Part shown: piece after piece, positions 49,631 through 59,506 of the stretch
Layout: every line of letters begins with the position of its first letter
Position numbering within the stretch: position 1 is the stretch's first letter
From: Microbacterium gubbeenense DSM 15944
GTDB taxonomy: Bacteria; Actinomycetota; Actinomycetes; Actinomycetales; Microbacteriaceae
Direction of reading: 5' to 3'
Assembly: GCF_000422745.1 (NCBI RefSeq)
Contig: NZ_AUGQ01000005.1
Span: 124,001 to 188,000 of the forward strand
DNA length: 64,000 bases
Made by a program: the position numbers and the translations under genes
Notes under the pieces: model-generated
Told to the model about the DNA's origin: nothing
Database searches by the model: none
Seen by the model: only the letters and a program-made list of their open reading frames with translations

Positions 49631-51094
49631 ATGACCTCCGCGAACACGTCCGCCGTCACGGATCCGAAGATCGAGCTGAAAACGCTGGGCCACCGGATTC
49701 GCCATCACCGCATTGAGCAGGGGTTCACGCTCGACGAACTCGGGGCGACCGTCGGCGTCGCAGGCAGCCAGCTGAGCCTGATCGAGAACGGCAAGCGCGA
49801 GCCGAAGCTGACGCTCTTGCAGGCCATCGCCGCCAGCACCGGCACGACCGTGAACGACCTCATCTCCTCGGAGCCGCCGAACCGGCGTGCGGCCCTCGAG
49901 ATCGAGCTCGAGCGCGCGCAGCAGAGCTATTCGTTCATGCAGCTCGGCATCCCGCCGCTGAAGGTGACCAAGGGCCTCAGCGATGAGGCCCTCGAGACGG
50001 TGCTCGGCATGCACCACGAGCTGCAGCGCCGCGACCGCGAGGCGAACGCGACGCCCGAAGAGGCGCGCCGCGCCAACACTGAGCTGCGGATCCGCATGCG
50101 CGATCGCAACAATTACCTGCCCGATATCGAGAAGCTCGCGGAGGACCAGCTGCGCGCCTCGGGGCACACGCGCGGCGCACTGACGCACCGCACCGTGAGC
50201 CTCATGGCCGAGCGGCTGGGTTTCGAGCTCATCTACGCCGACGATCTCCCGAACTCCACGCGGTCGATCACGGATCTCGCGAACGGACGCATCTACCTGC
50301 CGCCGGCATCGATCCCGGGCGGGCACGGACTGCGCTCAATGGCGCTGCAGGCGATGGCGCACCGACTGCTCGGGCACACCCCGCCGACGTCGTATGCCGA
50401 CTTTCTGCAGCAGCGACTCGAGATCAACTACTACGCGGCGTGCTGCCTGATTCCCGAGACCGCGGGCGTCGAGTTCCTGCAGCAGGCGAAGAAGGACCGC
50501 AACCTCGCGGTCGAGGACTTCCGCGATGCATTCGGCGTGACGCACGAGGCCGCGGGCATGCGGATGACGAACCTCCTGACCGAGCACCTCGGCATGCGCA
50601 TGCACTTCATGCGCGTCGGAGCGGAGGGCCAGATCGAGCGCGTGTACGTCAACGACGGCCTGCCCGTGCCCGAGGACGTCACGGGTGCCGTCGAGGGGCA
50701 GATCCTGTGCCGACGCTTCTCGGCCCGCCGGGCGTTCGACCGGAAGAACCGCACGACCGAGTATTACCAGTACACCGACACGCCCGTCGGCACCTACTGG
50801 AGCGCGACGCAGACCGGATCCGCCGACCGCGGCGACTTCTCGATCACGGTCGGAGTGCCGTTCGACGACGCCCGATACTGGCGCGGTCGGGAGACCTCCG
50901 AGCGTGAGAACTCGACGTGCCCCGACGAGAACTGCTGCCGCCGCCCCGATCCCGAGGTGACGAGTCGCTGGGTGAACGACGCCTGGCCGAGTGCGCGCGT
51001 GCACACGCACATCTTCAGCCCGCTCCCCCGCGGCCGCTTTCCTGGCGTCGCGGAGAGCGACGTGTACGGCTTCCTCGAGCGCCACAACGGCTGA
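49631..51094 (+). CDS. ramB: RamB-like XRE regulator of acetate metabolism
   Basis: 487 residues. HTH XRE domain (about 19-75: LDELGATVGVAGSQLSLIENGKRE), an ImmA/IrrE-like middle domain where the peptidase His box reads AMAHRLLGH rather than HExxH, and a DUF2083/short-chain fatty-acyl regulator tail with CPDENCC near the end. RamB represses or activates glyoxylate and acetate genes in Corynebacterium. Divergent from pckG. Confidence 0.88.
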   Translation: MTSANTSAVTDPKIELKTLGHRIRHHRIEQGFTLDELGATVGVAGSQLSLIENGKREPKLTLLQAIAASTGTTVNDLISSEPPNRRAALEIELERAQQSYSFMQLGIPPLKVTKGLSDEALETVLGMHHELQRRDREANATPEEARRANTELRIRMRDRNNYLPDIEKLAEDQLRASGHTRGALTHRTVSLMAERLGFELIYADDLPNSTRSITDLANGRIYLPPASIPGGHGLRSMALQAMAHRLLGHTPPTSYADFLQQRLEINYYAACCLIPETAGVEFLQQAKKDRNLAVEDFRDAFGVTHEAAGMRMTNLLTEHLGMRMHFMRVGAEGQIERVYVNDGLPVPEDVTGAVEGQILCRRFSARRAFDRKNRTTEYYQYTDTPVGTYWSATQTGSADRGDFSITVGVPFDDARYWRGRETSERENSTCPDENCCRRPDPEVTSRWVNDAWPSARVHTHIFSPLPRGRFPGVAESDVYGFLERHNG

Positions 51095-51143
51095 CTGCCG
51101 TTCCCGGGTGCCCCGCAGTCGTTATGGGGCGTGAGAACGACCG

Positions 51144-52031
51144 TCAGGCGCTCGCGAGCGAGCGCTCCGCAGCCTCGACGACGTTCGTCATGAGCAGGGC
51201 GACCGTCATCGGGCCGACGCCGCCGGGGTTCGGAGAGACGTAGCCCGCAACCTCGACGGCCGCGGGATCCACGTCTCCGTAGACCTTGTTCTTGCCCGTC
51301 TCGGGGTCGGTCTCGCGCGTGACCCCGACGTCCAGGATCGCAGCGCCCGGCTTGACGTCTTCCGCCTTGATGAGGTGCTTCACGCCCGCCGATGCAACGA
51401 TCACGTCGGCCTGGCGAAGGTACTGCCCCATGTCGACCGTGCCCGTGTGCACCTGCGTCACGGTCGCGTTGATCTCGCGGCGCGTCAGGAGCAGCCCGAT
51501 CGATCGGCCGATCGTCACGCCGCGGCCGACGACGACGACGTGCTTGCCGTTCAGGTCGTAGCCGTTGCGCACGAGCAGCTCGATCACGCCGCGCGGCGTG
51601 CACGGCAGCGGCGTGTGGATCGGCGAGTTGACGTTGAGCACGAGTCGGCCGAGGTTGGTCGGGTGCAGGCCGTCAGCGTCCTTCGCCGGATCGATGCGCT
51701 CGAGCACCGCATCCGTGTCGATGTGCTTCGGCAACGGCAACTGCACGATGTACCCGTGACAGGTCGGATCCGCATTGAGCTCATCGATCAGCTGCTCGAC
51801 CTCGACCTGAGTCGCGTCGGCGGGCAGCTCGCGCTGGATCGAGTTCATGCCCACCGCCTCGGACTGCCGATGCTTCATGCCGACGTACAGCTGCGACGCC
51901 GGATCCGCCCCCACGAGCACCGTGGCGATGCCCGGCGTCACGCCCTGCTCCTTGAGCGTGGCGACGCGCTCGGTCAGCTCGGCCTTGATGGTGGCCGAAG
52001 CGGCCTTTCCATCGAGGATCTGCGCGGTCAT
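51144..52031 (-). CDS. folD: Methylene-THF dehydrogenase/cyclohydrolase
   Basis: 295 residues. Interconverts methylene-, methenyl- and formyl-THF. Signatures: [13 protein letters not shown] (catalytic Lys), [13 protein letters not shown], and the NADP loop [16 protein letters not shown] (family usually GRSxIVG). [10 protein letters not shown] near the end. Start overlaps the glyA stop by four bases; both genes sit behind the ZTP riboswitch. Confidence 0.96.
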   Translation of the reverse strand: MTAQILDGKAASATIKAELTERVATLKEQGVTPGIATVLVGADPASQLYVGMKHRQSEAVGMNSIQRELPADATQVEVEQLIDELNADPTCHGYIVQLPLPKHIDTDAVLERIDPAKDADGLHPTNLGRLVLNVNSPIHTPLPCTPRGVIELLVRNGYDLNGKHVVVVGRGVTIGRSIGLLLTRREINATVTQVHTGTVDMGQYLRQADVIVASAGVKHLIKAEDVKPGAAILDVGVTRETDPETGKNKVYGDVDPAAVEVAGYVSPNPGGVGPMTVALLMTNVVEAAERSLASA

Positions 52032-53323
52032 GCGGTGTAGCCCTGGCCTGCGCCCTCGAGCCCGGGGTACAGCGGGAACTTCTCGGCCAGCGCCGCGACG
52101 CGTGCGTTGAGCGCGGCGATGTCAGGGTTCGGCAGCAGCACGCTCGCGATGATGTCGGCGACCTCGGTGAACTCCTCGTCACCGAAGCCGCGCGTCGCGA
52201 GCGCGGGCGTGCCGATGCGAAGACCAGACGTGACCATCGGCGGGCGCGGGTCATTCGGCACCGAGTTGCGGTTCACCGTGATGCGGATCTCGTGCAGGAG
52301 GTCCTCGGCCTCCTTGCCGTTGATCGCGGCGTCGCGCAGGTCGACGAGCACGAGGTGCACGTCAGTGCCGCCCGAGCGCAGCGTGATGCCAGCGCCCGCG
52401 ACATCGGCCTGGGTGAGGCGCTCGGCGAGGAGCTGGGCTCCGCGGACCGTGCGACGCTGGCGGTCGGCGAAGGCGTCGGTCGCGGCGAGCTTGAACGCGG
52501 TCGCCTTCGCGGCGATCACGTGCATGAGCGGACCGCCCTGTTGGCCAGGGAACACCGCGGAATTGATCTTCTTCGCGATGTCGGCGTCGTTCGAGAGGAT
52601 GAACCCCGAACGCGGACCGCCGATCGTCTTGTGCACCGTCGACGAGACGACGTGCGCGTGCGGCACAGGGTTCGGGTGCACACCAGCGGCCACGAGGCCC
52701 GCGAAATGCGCCATGTCGACCCACAGGTACGCGCCGACCTCATCGGCGATCTTGCGGAACTCCGCGAAGTCGAGCTGGCGGGGGTACGCGGACCAGCCCG
52801 CGATGATGACCTTGGGCTTGTGCTCGTGCGCCAGTCGGCGCACCTCGTCCATGTCGACGAGCGAGGTCTCGGCGTCGACGCCGTACGCCACGATGTCGTA
52901 GAGGCGGCCCGAGAAGTTGATCTTCATGCCGTGGGTGAGGTGACCGCCGTGGTCGAGCGACAGGCCGAGCACGGTGTCGCCCTGGCGCGCCAGCGCGTGC
53001 AGCACGGCGGCGTTCGCCGATGCGCCCGAGTGCGGCTGAACGTTCGCGAACGCGGATCCGAACAGCGCCTTGGCGCGCTCGATCGCGAGGTTCTCCGCGA
53101 CGTCGACCTCCTCGCAGCCGCCGTAGTAGCGGCGCCCGGGGTAGCCCTCGGCGTACTTGTTCGTCAGAACGGATCCCTGCGACTGCAGAACCGACACGGG
53201 AACGAAGTTCTCCGATGCGATCATCTCGAGGAAACCGCGCTGGCGGTCGAGCTCCCGCTGCAGAACCTCCGCGATCTCGGGGTCGACCTCGGCGAGGGGG
53301 GCGTTGAACAGCGAATCGGTCAT
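52028..53323 (-). CDS. glyA: Serine hydroxymethyltransferase
   Basis: 431 residues, PLP enzyme making glycine and methylene-THF from serine. [25 protein letters not shown], and the PLP Lys in [16 protein letters not shown]. Cofactor-binding HGGHLTHG is present. First gene of the glyA-folD operon. Placing it and folD after a ZTP riboswitch links one-carbon supply to purine demand. Confidence 0.97.
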   Translation of the reverse strand: MTDSLFNAPLAEVDPEIAEVLQRELDRQRGFLEMIASENFVPVSVLQSQGSVLTNKYAEGYPGRRYYGGCEEVDVAENLAIERAKALFGSAFANVQPHSGASANAAVLHALARQGDTVLGLSLDHGGHLTHGMKINFSGRLYDIVAYGVDAETSLVDMDEVRRLAHEHKPKVIIAGWSAYPRQLDFAEFRKIADEVGAYLWVDMAHFAGLVAAGVHPNPVPHAHVVSSTVHKTIGGPRSGFILSNDADIAKKINSAVFPGQQGGPLMHVIAAKATAFKLAATDAFADRQRRTVRGAQLLAERLTQADVAGAGITLRSGGTDVHLVLVDLRDAAINGKEAEDLLHEIRITVNRNSVPNDPRPPMVTSGLRIGTPALATRGFGDEEFTEVADIIASVLLPNPDIAALNARVAALAEKFPLYPGLEGAGQGYTA

Positions 53324-53366
53324 GCGTGCTCCAGAACGGACGTGGCGGTTGTCGGATGATCGCTTC

Positions 53367-53444
53367 GGCCCAGGCGCGCGACCGAATACCGTTCAGTGTG
53401 TCGCTTCCCGGTGGTGACCCACCTCGTGCGCCAGTCGCGACGCC
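53367..53444 (-). promoter_or_regulatory. ZTP riboswitch (pfl motif)
   Basis: On the minus strand: GTCGCGACTGGCG, GAGGTGGGTCACCACCGGGAAGCG and, after a variable loop, GCGCGCCTGGGC. These are the conserved blocks of the pfl/ZTP aptamer in the correct order. It lies 43 bases before glyA. Binding of ZTP/ZMP, signs of 10-formyl-THF shortage, should raise expression. Confidence 0.9.
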
Positions 53445-53448
53445 ACCG

Positions 53449-53454
53449 ATCATA
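53449..53454 (-). promoter_or_regulatory. -10 element of the glyA-folD operon
   Basis: TATGAT on the minus strand, directly upstream of the riboswitch, so the aptamer would begin near +1. Confidence 0.6.
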
Positions 53455-53492
53455 CCGTGCGCGCCTTGGCGAGAGCACCGGGCGGAGAAACG

Positions 53493-53536
53493 CCGCTGGG
53501 GCGGGGCGAGCTTCTCAGCTCACCCCGCCCCAGCGG
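53493..53536 (-). terminator. Protease-gene terminator
   Basis: A 19-bp stem with one G-T pair (53493-53511 with 53518-53536) and loop TTCTCA, 18 bases after the protease stop. Confidence 0.8.
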
Positions 53537-53554
53537 GTTCGACTCTTAGGAGAG

Positions 53555-55642
53555 TCAGGCGCTCTTCACGCGACGGATCACGAGAAGCGTGATGCCGGCG
53601 AGGAGGATGACCGCGGCGCCACCGGCGAACGGTGCGACGACCGACGCGGTGTCAGCACCGGTCGGTGCGAGGCCACCGGGGCCAGGCGTCTCGGACGGAG
53701 CAGCCGTCGGAGCCTCAGTCGGCTCCTCACCGCCGCCGCCGCCAGCCGCTGCGACGACCTCGAAGCTGGCCGAGACCGAGCTGCTCGAGACGCCGTCGAT
53801 CGACTGCGTGGCCTTCACCGTGTACGCACCCGGAACGAGCGCGTCGGACAGCTCAGCCATCCAGGATCCGCCATCGACCGTGGCCGAACCGCGTGCAACG
53901 ACGCCATCCGCACCCTCGACGACGACCTTGACGTCGGCGCCGGCGATCGGCGACTCGCCGACGACTGCGGTGAGCTGACCCTCATCGAGGGTTGCGCCGT
54001 CCTGCGGCGTCACGAGCGTCGGAGCGCCCGGAACGACCTGGAACGAGACCCAGCGCGCCTCGGACGTGACGCCCGAGACCGACTGCGTCGCCCCGACCGT
54101 GTATGCACCGAAGCCGAGCTCGGTCGCGATCGACCAGTTGCCGTTCTCGTTCACCTTCGCGGTGCCCTCGGCGTCGCCCTGGAGCTCGACCGTGGCGCCC
54201 GGCATGCCGGTACCCGTGATCTCGGTCACGGCGCTCGTCGAGGAGGACTCGTTGCTCGGGCTGGTGATCGCGGGAGCGTCGACCTGGATCTGCGAGGTCT
54301 TGACCGTCTCGTTGACCTTGTCGGAGATGTTGAAGCCCTGCGTGGCCTGCAGCGTGATGTCGAACGAGCCGACCTCATCCGGAGCCGGGAACGAGAAGTT
54401 TCCGTTCTCGTCAGCCGGAACCGTTGCCTCGATGTCGCCCGAGATCGCCACGTCGGCGTTCGCGGGCGCGGTGCCCTCGAAGACGCCGCCGCGCTCGGCC
54501 GTAGCCGAGGTGATGGCCGGCTCGGCGATGTCGAGCATGACCTGGTAGTCGCCGGCGTTCTCGCGAATCACGTCAAGAGCGTGGGGGAGATCGGCGAACC
54601 ATGCGGTCTCGTCGCCGGGCTGACCCGGGCCGGGGCTACCGCTGACCGTGCCCACGGCCGCGCCCGAATCGGTGATCACGGAACCACCCGAGTCGCCACC
54701 CTGCGAGAAGTCAAGGCTCGTGTCATCCGCGATGACCTGGAAGCCGTACACCGGGTACGCGTTGCCCTCATCGTCGCCGATGAGCTGCACGCCGCGCTCC
54801 TGGACGGTGCCCGCGTACGCGCCGCTGGTGCGGCCCGAGCGGAACAGGTGCTCACCGATCTGCGCCTCGGCGACGCTCGTTACCGGAACCGAATCGGCGG
54901 CGAGGTCGTCGTTCGCGGCCGCCTCGGCGCCCCACTTCGTCACGGTCGGAAGCAGCGTGAGGTCGGGGTTGATGTTATCGATGACCGCGATGTCGGTCGC
55001 AATATCAACGTTCGACGGCGGGTTCGCCGGGTCGATCGGCTGGGTGCCGGGCATGCCGAACTGGCTGAACCCGAATGTGCCGAGGCTCGCCATCAGGCTC
55101 GGCTGCGTGCCGCCCGACGCATCGTCACCCGAGGGTGCCGTCGTGAGCACGTTGGTGAAGTCGCCCACGCAGTGACCGGCGGTGAGCACGGCCGGCTTGC
55201 CCTCGGGCGACCAGGCGTTGAAGCCCACCGAGCAGACGCCCTGAGCGCTGTTCTCGTCGTAGCCCATCGCGATGCCCGCGCCGCCGACGACCTCGTTGGA
55301 CGAGGTGGCCTGCATGATGGTGCCCTCGACAACCTTGACGCCAGCGAACTGCGCGGCAAGAGCGTTGGCCTGCGAGGTGACATCGGCACTCTTGGCGTTG
55401 GCCTGCATGCCGCCCGACCCGTCAGCGCTGTCGTCGACCTTGATGAAGATGTCGGTGCCGTTGGTGGTCACGCCGACAACGCCAGGAATGGCGAAGGCCT
55501 GCGGGGCCAGCTGGTCGACCGTGACGGTCGGGGCCGGCGCGTCATCCGCGGCGGCCGGTGCGACCATCAGGCCGCTCGCGGCCAGCGCCGCAGCGGCGCC
55601 GAACGCGCTCAGCGTGGCGCTCTTTTTGAATCGTGAATGCAA
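53555..55642 (-). CDS. Secreted S1 serine protease with Ig-like repeats and LAPTG anchor
   Basis: 695 residues. Sec signal to about residue 33 (AAAALAASGLMVAPAAA). Trypsin-like domain with triad His in LTAGHC, Asp in DIAVID and Ser in GGDSGGS. Two or three bacterial Ig-like beta domains follow (about 350-620, IDGVSSSSVSASFEV), then a Gly/Glu/Pro/Thr linker, LAPTG, a hydrophobic span and the basic tail RRVKSA. LAxTG is the class E sortase motif of Actinobacteria. The start is TTG at 55642, since GGGGAG is five bases before and no ATG lies nearby in frame. Confidence 0.92.
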   Translation of the reverse strand: MHSRFKKSATLSAFGAAAALAASGLMVAPAAADDAPAPTVTVDQLAPQAFAIPGVVGVTTNGTDIFIKVDDSADGSGGMQANAKSADVTSQANALAAQFAGVKVVEGTIMQATSSNEVVGGAGIAMGYDENSAQGVCSVGFNAWSPEGKPAVLTAGHCVGDFTNVLTTAPSGDDASGGTQPSLMASLGTFGFSQFGMPGTQPIDPANPPSNVDIATDIAVIDNINPDLTLLPTVTKWGAEAAANDDLAADSVPVTSVAEAQIGEHLFRSGRTSGAYAGTVQERGVQLIGDDEGNAYPVYGFQVIADDTSLDFSQGGDSGGSVITDSGAAVGTVSGSPGPGQPGDETAWFADLPHALDVIRENAGDYQVMLDIAEPAITSATAERGGVFEGTAPANADVAISGDIEATVPADENGNFSFPAPDEVGSFDITLQATQGFNISDKVNETVKTSQIQVDAPAITSPSNESSSTSAVTEITGTGMPGATVELQGDAEGTAKVNENGNWSIATELGFGAYTVGATQSVSGVTSEARWVSFQVVPGAPTLVTPQDGATLDEGQLTAVVGESPIAGADVKVVVEGADGVVARGSATVDGGSWMAELSDALVPGAYTVKATQSIDGVSSSSVSASFEVVAAAGGGGGEEPTEAPTAAPSETPGPGGLAPTGADTASVVAPFAGGAAVILLAGITLLVIRRVKSA

Positions 55643-55997
55643 GGATCTCCCCCATGCAATCGTGGCGACGTTGTCGCGAGTTCGTAGTGGACTGCCTGTC
55701 GTGCCGAAGATTCAGTACATCTCCAGCGCAGACATAGCCTTGCCAGGGTACGTGCATAGGTCACGATTCAGCAACCTCCGGTGTTGTATTCACTCGACGC
55801 GAGCGACGTGTGCCGCGTGTTCCTCCAGATTCACTGGAGCGCGGAGCCAGTGTTGATGCCTGCCTTCGCCTCTGCGGGGACGCAATCCGAGAATTGGCTG
55901 ATCAAGCTAAAGATCCTCTGCGACTTATCCACAAAGGTTGGCGCGATCACCGCGTGAGGTGCAGAATCGTGTGTGGCCTGAAAGCCGAAGGAGTGCC
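55643..55997. promoter_or_regulatory. Divergent intergenic region with candidate promoter and a DnaA box
   Basis: 355 bases between the protease and the sigma-factor gene without a convincing gene. TTGGCG (55938-55943) and CAGAAT (55962-55967), 18 bases apart, could drive the sigma gene. TTATCCACA at 55925-55933 is a perfect DnaA-box sequence next to it. GAAGGAG precedes the sigma ATG. I see no clear ECF-type autoregulated promoter. Confidence 0.35.
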
Positions 55998-58220
55998 ATG
56001 CCCCACCCACACGAAAGCGGCGTCGGCGACGTCGCAGACGTGTCGGACGTCGATCTCGTCCTGCGTTCTCGCTCGGGCGATACAGCAGCATTTCGCGCAC
56101 TATGGGCACGCCACTACGGCGCCGGCATCGTTGCCGCGACAAGCATCACGACCGACATCGACGCCGATGATCTCGTGCAAGAGGCATACGCCAAAATCTT
56201 CCAGACCATCCGTCGGGGCGGCGGTCCGACGAGCTCCTTTCGCGCGTATCTGTTCACGACGATCCGTAGCACCGCGGCGGCCTGGGGACGCTCACGTGAC
56301 AACCAAGCGCGAGACGAACTCGACGACGACGCGGACAGCGTGAATGAAGCCGCTGAGGCCTCTCTTGATCGCGGCATCACCCACACGGCCTTCCGCAGCC
56401 TTCCGACGCGATGGCAGGAAGCGCTCTGGTACAGCGAGATCGAACAGTTGACGACCCGCGAGATCGCCCCGCTGCTCGGGATGAAGGCGACCGCCGTCGC
56501 TCAGCTCGTCTCGCGCGCCCGCGAGGGCGTGCGCGGGGCGTGGCTCCAGGCGCAGCTCGCGACGGCTGAGGCCGGATCCGAGCACCGGTGGGCGATCGAG
56601 CACCTCAGCGCGCGTCGCCGCGGCCACATCGGATCCCGCGACCGCAAGAAGCTCGCGGCGCACATCGACGACTGCGCGCGGTGCAGCGTCGTCGCCGCCG
56701 AAGCGGACAGCATCGGCGGCCGCCTCGCGATGATCCTGTTGCCGCTCGCGATCGGCATCCCGGCCGCGAGCGCGTATCTCTTGGCGCTCGATCGCCGAGA
56801 GGTCGGGCAGATTGCGCTCATTCCGATGCCCGCGGCAGTCGTCGAAGGCGGTGCGGTGCTCGGCGGCGCCGTGCTCGCCGGGGGCTCCGCAGCGCACACG
56901 GGCCGCAGATCCGCTGCCTGGACCGTCGGCGGCCTCGTCACGGCGGGCGTCGCGGCGGCCGTCGTCGCTGCCCTCGTGATCGCCGGCGCCACAGCCACCC
57001 ACTTGTCGACGCCGACGGCCAGCAGCGAATTCGGGTCAGGCGCACCTGGCTCCGCATCCATCGAAGCATCGGACGACCTCGCCGCGACCGAGGCCCCCGA
57101 GGCTCCGGTGACCGACACGAGATCAGACGACCAGGATCCAGAGAGCGCGGCGCTCGATATTGTCGGCGCGAGCGTCGTCAACGCGCGCGCACGAACGATC
57201 GCGATCAGTCTCCAGGGTGAGCCGGGCCGCTCGATCGGCGTGCACGCACCGGGGACGACGACGCCTGTCGGCGCGGGCGGCATCGGCATGCACCGTTCGA
57301 CGGCGAGCGTGCGATCCATTGCGGGCCCCGAGCTGGGCGCCACGACCATCGACCCCAGTGGCGCCGCGACGATCACGATCGCGCTGACGCCGGATCAGGT
57401 GCGCGCCGACGTGGCCATCTCCGTGCAGTATCCAGGATCGGCCACTCCCCCCGCCAGCTCCGCGTTGTCGGGTCTGGGCGTGCTCGACGCCCTCCTCGCG
57501 GCGCTGGAGGCGGCTGAACCGACGACTCCCCCGGCCCCGTCGACTGCCCCGACGCCGTCGACCACCCCCGAGCCGGAGCCTGCTCCCGAGCCGACCCCTG
57601 AACCTGAGCCGACGGCCGCACCGCTTCCGCAGCCCGCGCCGGTGCCCCTCGAGACGCCGACGCCACTCACGACGCCGGAGCCGGAGCCCACGGCCACGCC
57701 TGAGCCGACACCCACACCGACGCCTGAGCCCACGGCAACACCTACACCGGCGCCGACCGTCGCGCCCGCCCCAGCGCCCGAGCCGGAGCCAACGGTGACG
57801 CCCACTCCGGAGCCGACGGCGACACCGTCAGAGACGCCGCGCCCCGTCGAAACTCCTGCGCCGCTCAAAACTCCGAGCCCGACGGCGAGCACGGCCCCAG
57901 CGCAGCCGCAGAAGCCAGCCCCGGAGAAGCCGAGTCCGGCGCCGCCTGCAGCACCTGAGTCAGTCGAGGCCACGCTCGCGGACGATGAAGTCCACGTGAC
58001 GTGGACCGAGGTCGACGATGCCGAGTCCTACAAGGTGTACATCGGCACCGATGAAACGTTCGATGAGGCCGAAGAAGCCGGCGAACGCGACGTTGAAGAG
58101 TTCACGGCTGACATTCCCACCGAGCCTGGCAAGTACTTCTATTTCGTGACGGCTGTCACAGACGACGTGGAGAGCGCACCTGGGATCTGTGAATCGCCCC
58201 GGGTCTCGTGGAGGGTCTGA
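55998..58220 (+). CDS. Membrane-tethered sigma-70-family factor, 3' end cut by an IS
   Basis: Present product 740 residues. Order: sigma-2 (DADDLVQEAYAKIFQTI, about 20-75), sigma-4 (LPTRWQEALWYSEIEQLTTREIA, about 133-182), zinc-finger-like HIDDCARC near 222, TM helices (about 243-264 and 306-331), a beta-rich outside part, a Pro/Thr/Glu repeat (about 508-650), and a fibronectin-III-like domain (about 650-729). The last 11 residues (from CESPRVSWRV) come from the IS. Sigma and anti-sigma-like parts are thus in one chain, as in a few known ECF groups with C-terminal membrane extensions. GAAGGAG sets the start. Function unknown. Confidence 0.85.
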   Translation: MPHPHESGVGDVADVSDVDLVLRSRSGDTAAFRALWARHYGAGIVAATSITTDIDADDLVQEAYAKIFQTIRRGGGPTSSFRAYLFTTIRSTAAAWGRSRDNQARDELDDDADSVNEAAEASLDRGITHTAFRSLPTRWQEALWYSEIEQLTTREIAPLLGMKATAVAQLVSRAREGVRGAWLQAQLATAEAGSEHRWAIEHLSARRRGHIGSRDRKKLAAHIDDCARCSVVAAEADSIGGRLAMILLPLAIGIPAASAYLLALDRREVGQIALIPMPAAVVEGGAVLGGAVLAGGSAAHTGRRSAAWTVGGLVTAGVAAAVVAALVIAGATATHLSTPTASSEFGSGAPGSASIEASDDLAATEAPEAPVTDTRSDDQDPESAALDIVGASVVNARARTIAISLQGEPGRSIGVHAPGTTTPVGAGGIGMHRSTASVRSIAGPELGATTIDPSGAATITIALTPDQVRADVAISVQYPGSATPPASSALSGLGVLDALLAALEAAEPTTPPAPSTAPTPSTTPEPEPAPEPTPEPEPTAAPLPQPAPVPLETPTPLTTPEPEPTATPEPTPTPTPEPTATPTPAPTVAPAPAPEPEPTVTPTPEPTATPSETPRPVETPAPLKTPSPTASTAPAQPQKPAPEKPSPAPPAAPESVEATLADDEVHVTWTEVDDAESYKVYIGTDETFDEAEEAGERDVEEFTADIPTEPGKYFYFVTAVTDDVESAPGICESPRVSWRV

Positions 58221-58241
58221 TTCCCCGAGAGGATGATGACT

Positions 58242-58568
58242 ATGCCAGCACCGAGGAAGTATCCGCCGGAGCTTCGTGAGCGTGCGATGCGGCTTGTTGC
58301 CGAGGCCAGGAAGGAAGATCCGGAGTTGTCGTTGAACGCGGCGGTGATCCGGATCGGGCAGCGTGTGGGCGTGAACGCCGATACGTTGCGTGGCTGGTGC
58401 AAGCAGGCCGCGATCGACGCTGGTGAACGCCCCGGGACCACGACGAACGAGACGCAGCGCATCAAAGCGCTCGAGGCCGAGGTGCGCGAGTTGAAGCGTG
58501 CCAACGAGATTTTGTTGGCGGCGTCCTCGTTCTTCGCGCGGGAGCTCGACCCGCGACTGCCGTGGTAG
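58242..58568 (+). CDS. IS3-family OrfA
   Basis: 108 residues. HTH region (KYPPELRERAMRLVAEAR, then VNADTLRGWCKQAAID) and a leucine-zipper-like coiled coil (IKALEAEVRELKRANEILL). DNA-binding subunit of the transposase. ATG at 58242 is nine bases after GAGAGG; an ATG at 58233 abuts it. Confidence 0.9.
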   Translation: MPAPRKYPPELRERAMRLVAEARKEDPELSLNAAVIRIGQRVGVNADTLRGWCKQAAIDAGERPGTTTNETQRIKALEAEVRELKRANEILLAASSFFARELDPRLPW

Positions 58569-59506
58569 TTCAGTTCATCGACGATCATCGTGACCGGTTC
58601 GGGGTCGAGCCGATCTGCCGGGTGCTCACCGAGCATGCCGTGCCGATCGCCCCGTCCGGTTACTACGCGTTCAAGAAGCGTCCCCCGTCTGCCAGAGCGA
58701 TCGCGGATGCGGAGCTGGTGGTCCAGATCGAGCGGGTGTTCTGGGACCGCAAGCTGGGCCGCGGGATCAGCGGCGCCCGGAAGGTCTGGCGGCTGCTCAA
58801 ACGTGAGGGCATCGTCGTGGCCCGATGCACGGTCGAGCGACTCATGCGGCAGCAGGGGCTGCGTGGGATCCGCCGCGGAAAGCAGTTCATCACCACGAAA
58901 GGTGACGGTGCTGCTTTCCGTCCACCGGATCACGTGCAACGCTGCTTCCACGCGGACAGGCCGAACGAGCTCTGGGTGGTCGACTTCACCTATGTTCCGA
59001 CGTGGTCGGGGATGGCGTTCACCGCGTTCGTGACCGACGTGTTCTCGCGACGAATCGTCGGGTGGCGGACCATGGACCGGATGCCCACCGACCTGCCGTT
59101 GGACGCGCTGGAGATGGCGCTCTGGGTTCGGGACCGGGCCGGCGAAGACGTCACCGGCGTCATTCAGCATTCGGACGCCGGAGCTCAATACACCGCTTTG
59201 CGCTACTCCGAACGGCTCGCGGACGTCGGGGCGATCGCCTCGATCGGGACCGTCGGCGACAGTTACGATAACGCCCTCGCCGAGACCGTCGTGGGTCTCT
59301 ACAAGACCGAGTGCGTGAAGATCGACGGCCCGTTCCGGACCGCCGATGAGCTCGAACTCGCCACGCTCTCCTGGGTGCACTGGTTCAACGAGAACCGGCT
59401 GCACTCATCGATCGACTATCTCACACCCATCGAGAAGGAGAACGAGTACTACCGTGAGATCAACTCCCAGCGTCAGCCGGCGCTGGGAGAACTCGCCCTC
59501 CACTAA
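58562..59506 (+). CDS. IS3-family OrfB transposase (DDE)
   Basis: 314 residues, rve integrase core. DDE triad: Asp in VVDFTYVPTW, Asp in IQHSDAGAQYT, Glu in DNALAETVVGLYKTE. The frame is -1 relative to orfA, as expected for frameshifted OrfAB, but no classical A-rich slippery site was seen; the GTG overlapping the orfA stop could start it alone. Confidence 0.92.
   Translation: MVVQFIDDHRDRFGVEPICRVLTEHAVPIAPSGYYAFKKRPPSARAIADAELVVQIERVFWDRKLGRGISGARKVWRLLKREGIVVARCTVERLMRQQGLRGIRRGKQFITTKGDGAAFRPPDHVQRCFHADRPNELWVVDFTYVPTWSGMAFTAFVTDVFSRRIVGWRTMDRMPTDLPLDALEMALWVRDRAGEDVTGVIQHSDAGAQYTALRYSERLADVGAIASIGTVGDSYDNALAETVVGLYKTECVKIDGPFRTADELELATLSWVHWFNENRLHSSIDYLTPIEKENEYYREINSQRQPALGELALH

Noticed and set aside
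51086..51130. Terminator between the RamB gene and folD
   Set aside because: Only 5-6 bp stems (51089-51102 and 51110-51130) and no T-run; too weak to call.
53324..53366. Separate expression-platform terminator after the ZTP aptamer
   Set aside because: No T-run follows the aptamer, so control is more likely by masking of the ribosome site; I could not define the structure.
55810..56343. Plus-strand frame starting before the sigma gene
   Set aside because: Overlaps the sigma gene in another frame, has no ribosome site, and becomes basic low-complexity sequence.
57530..57910. Short repeated ACGCC/GAGCC units as a possible CRISPR or minisatellite
   Set aside because: They encode a Pro/Thr/Glu repeat in the sigma-factor frame. 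There are no uniform spacers and no palindromic repeat.
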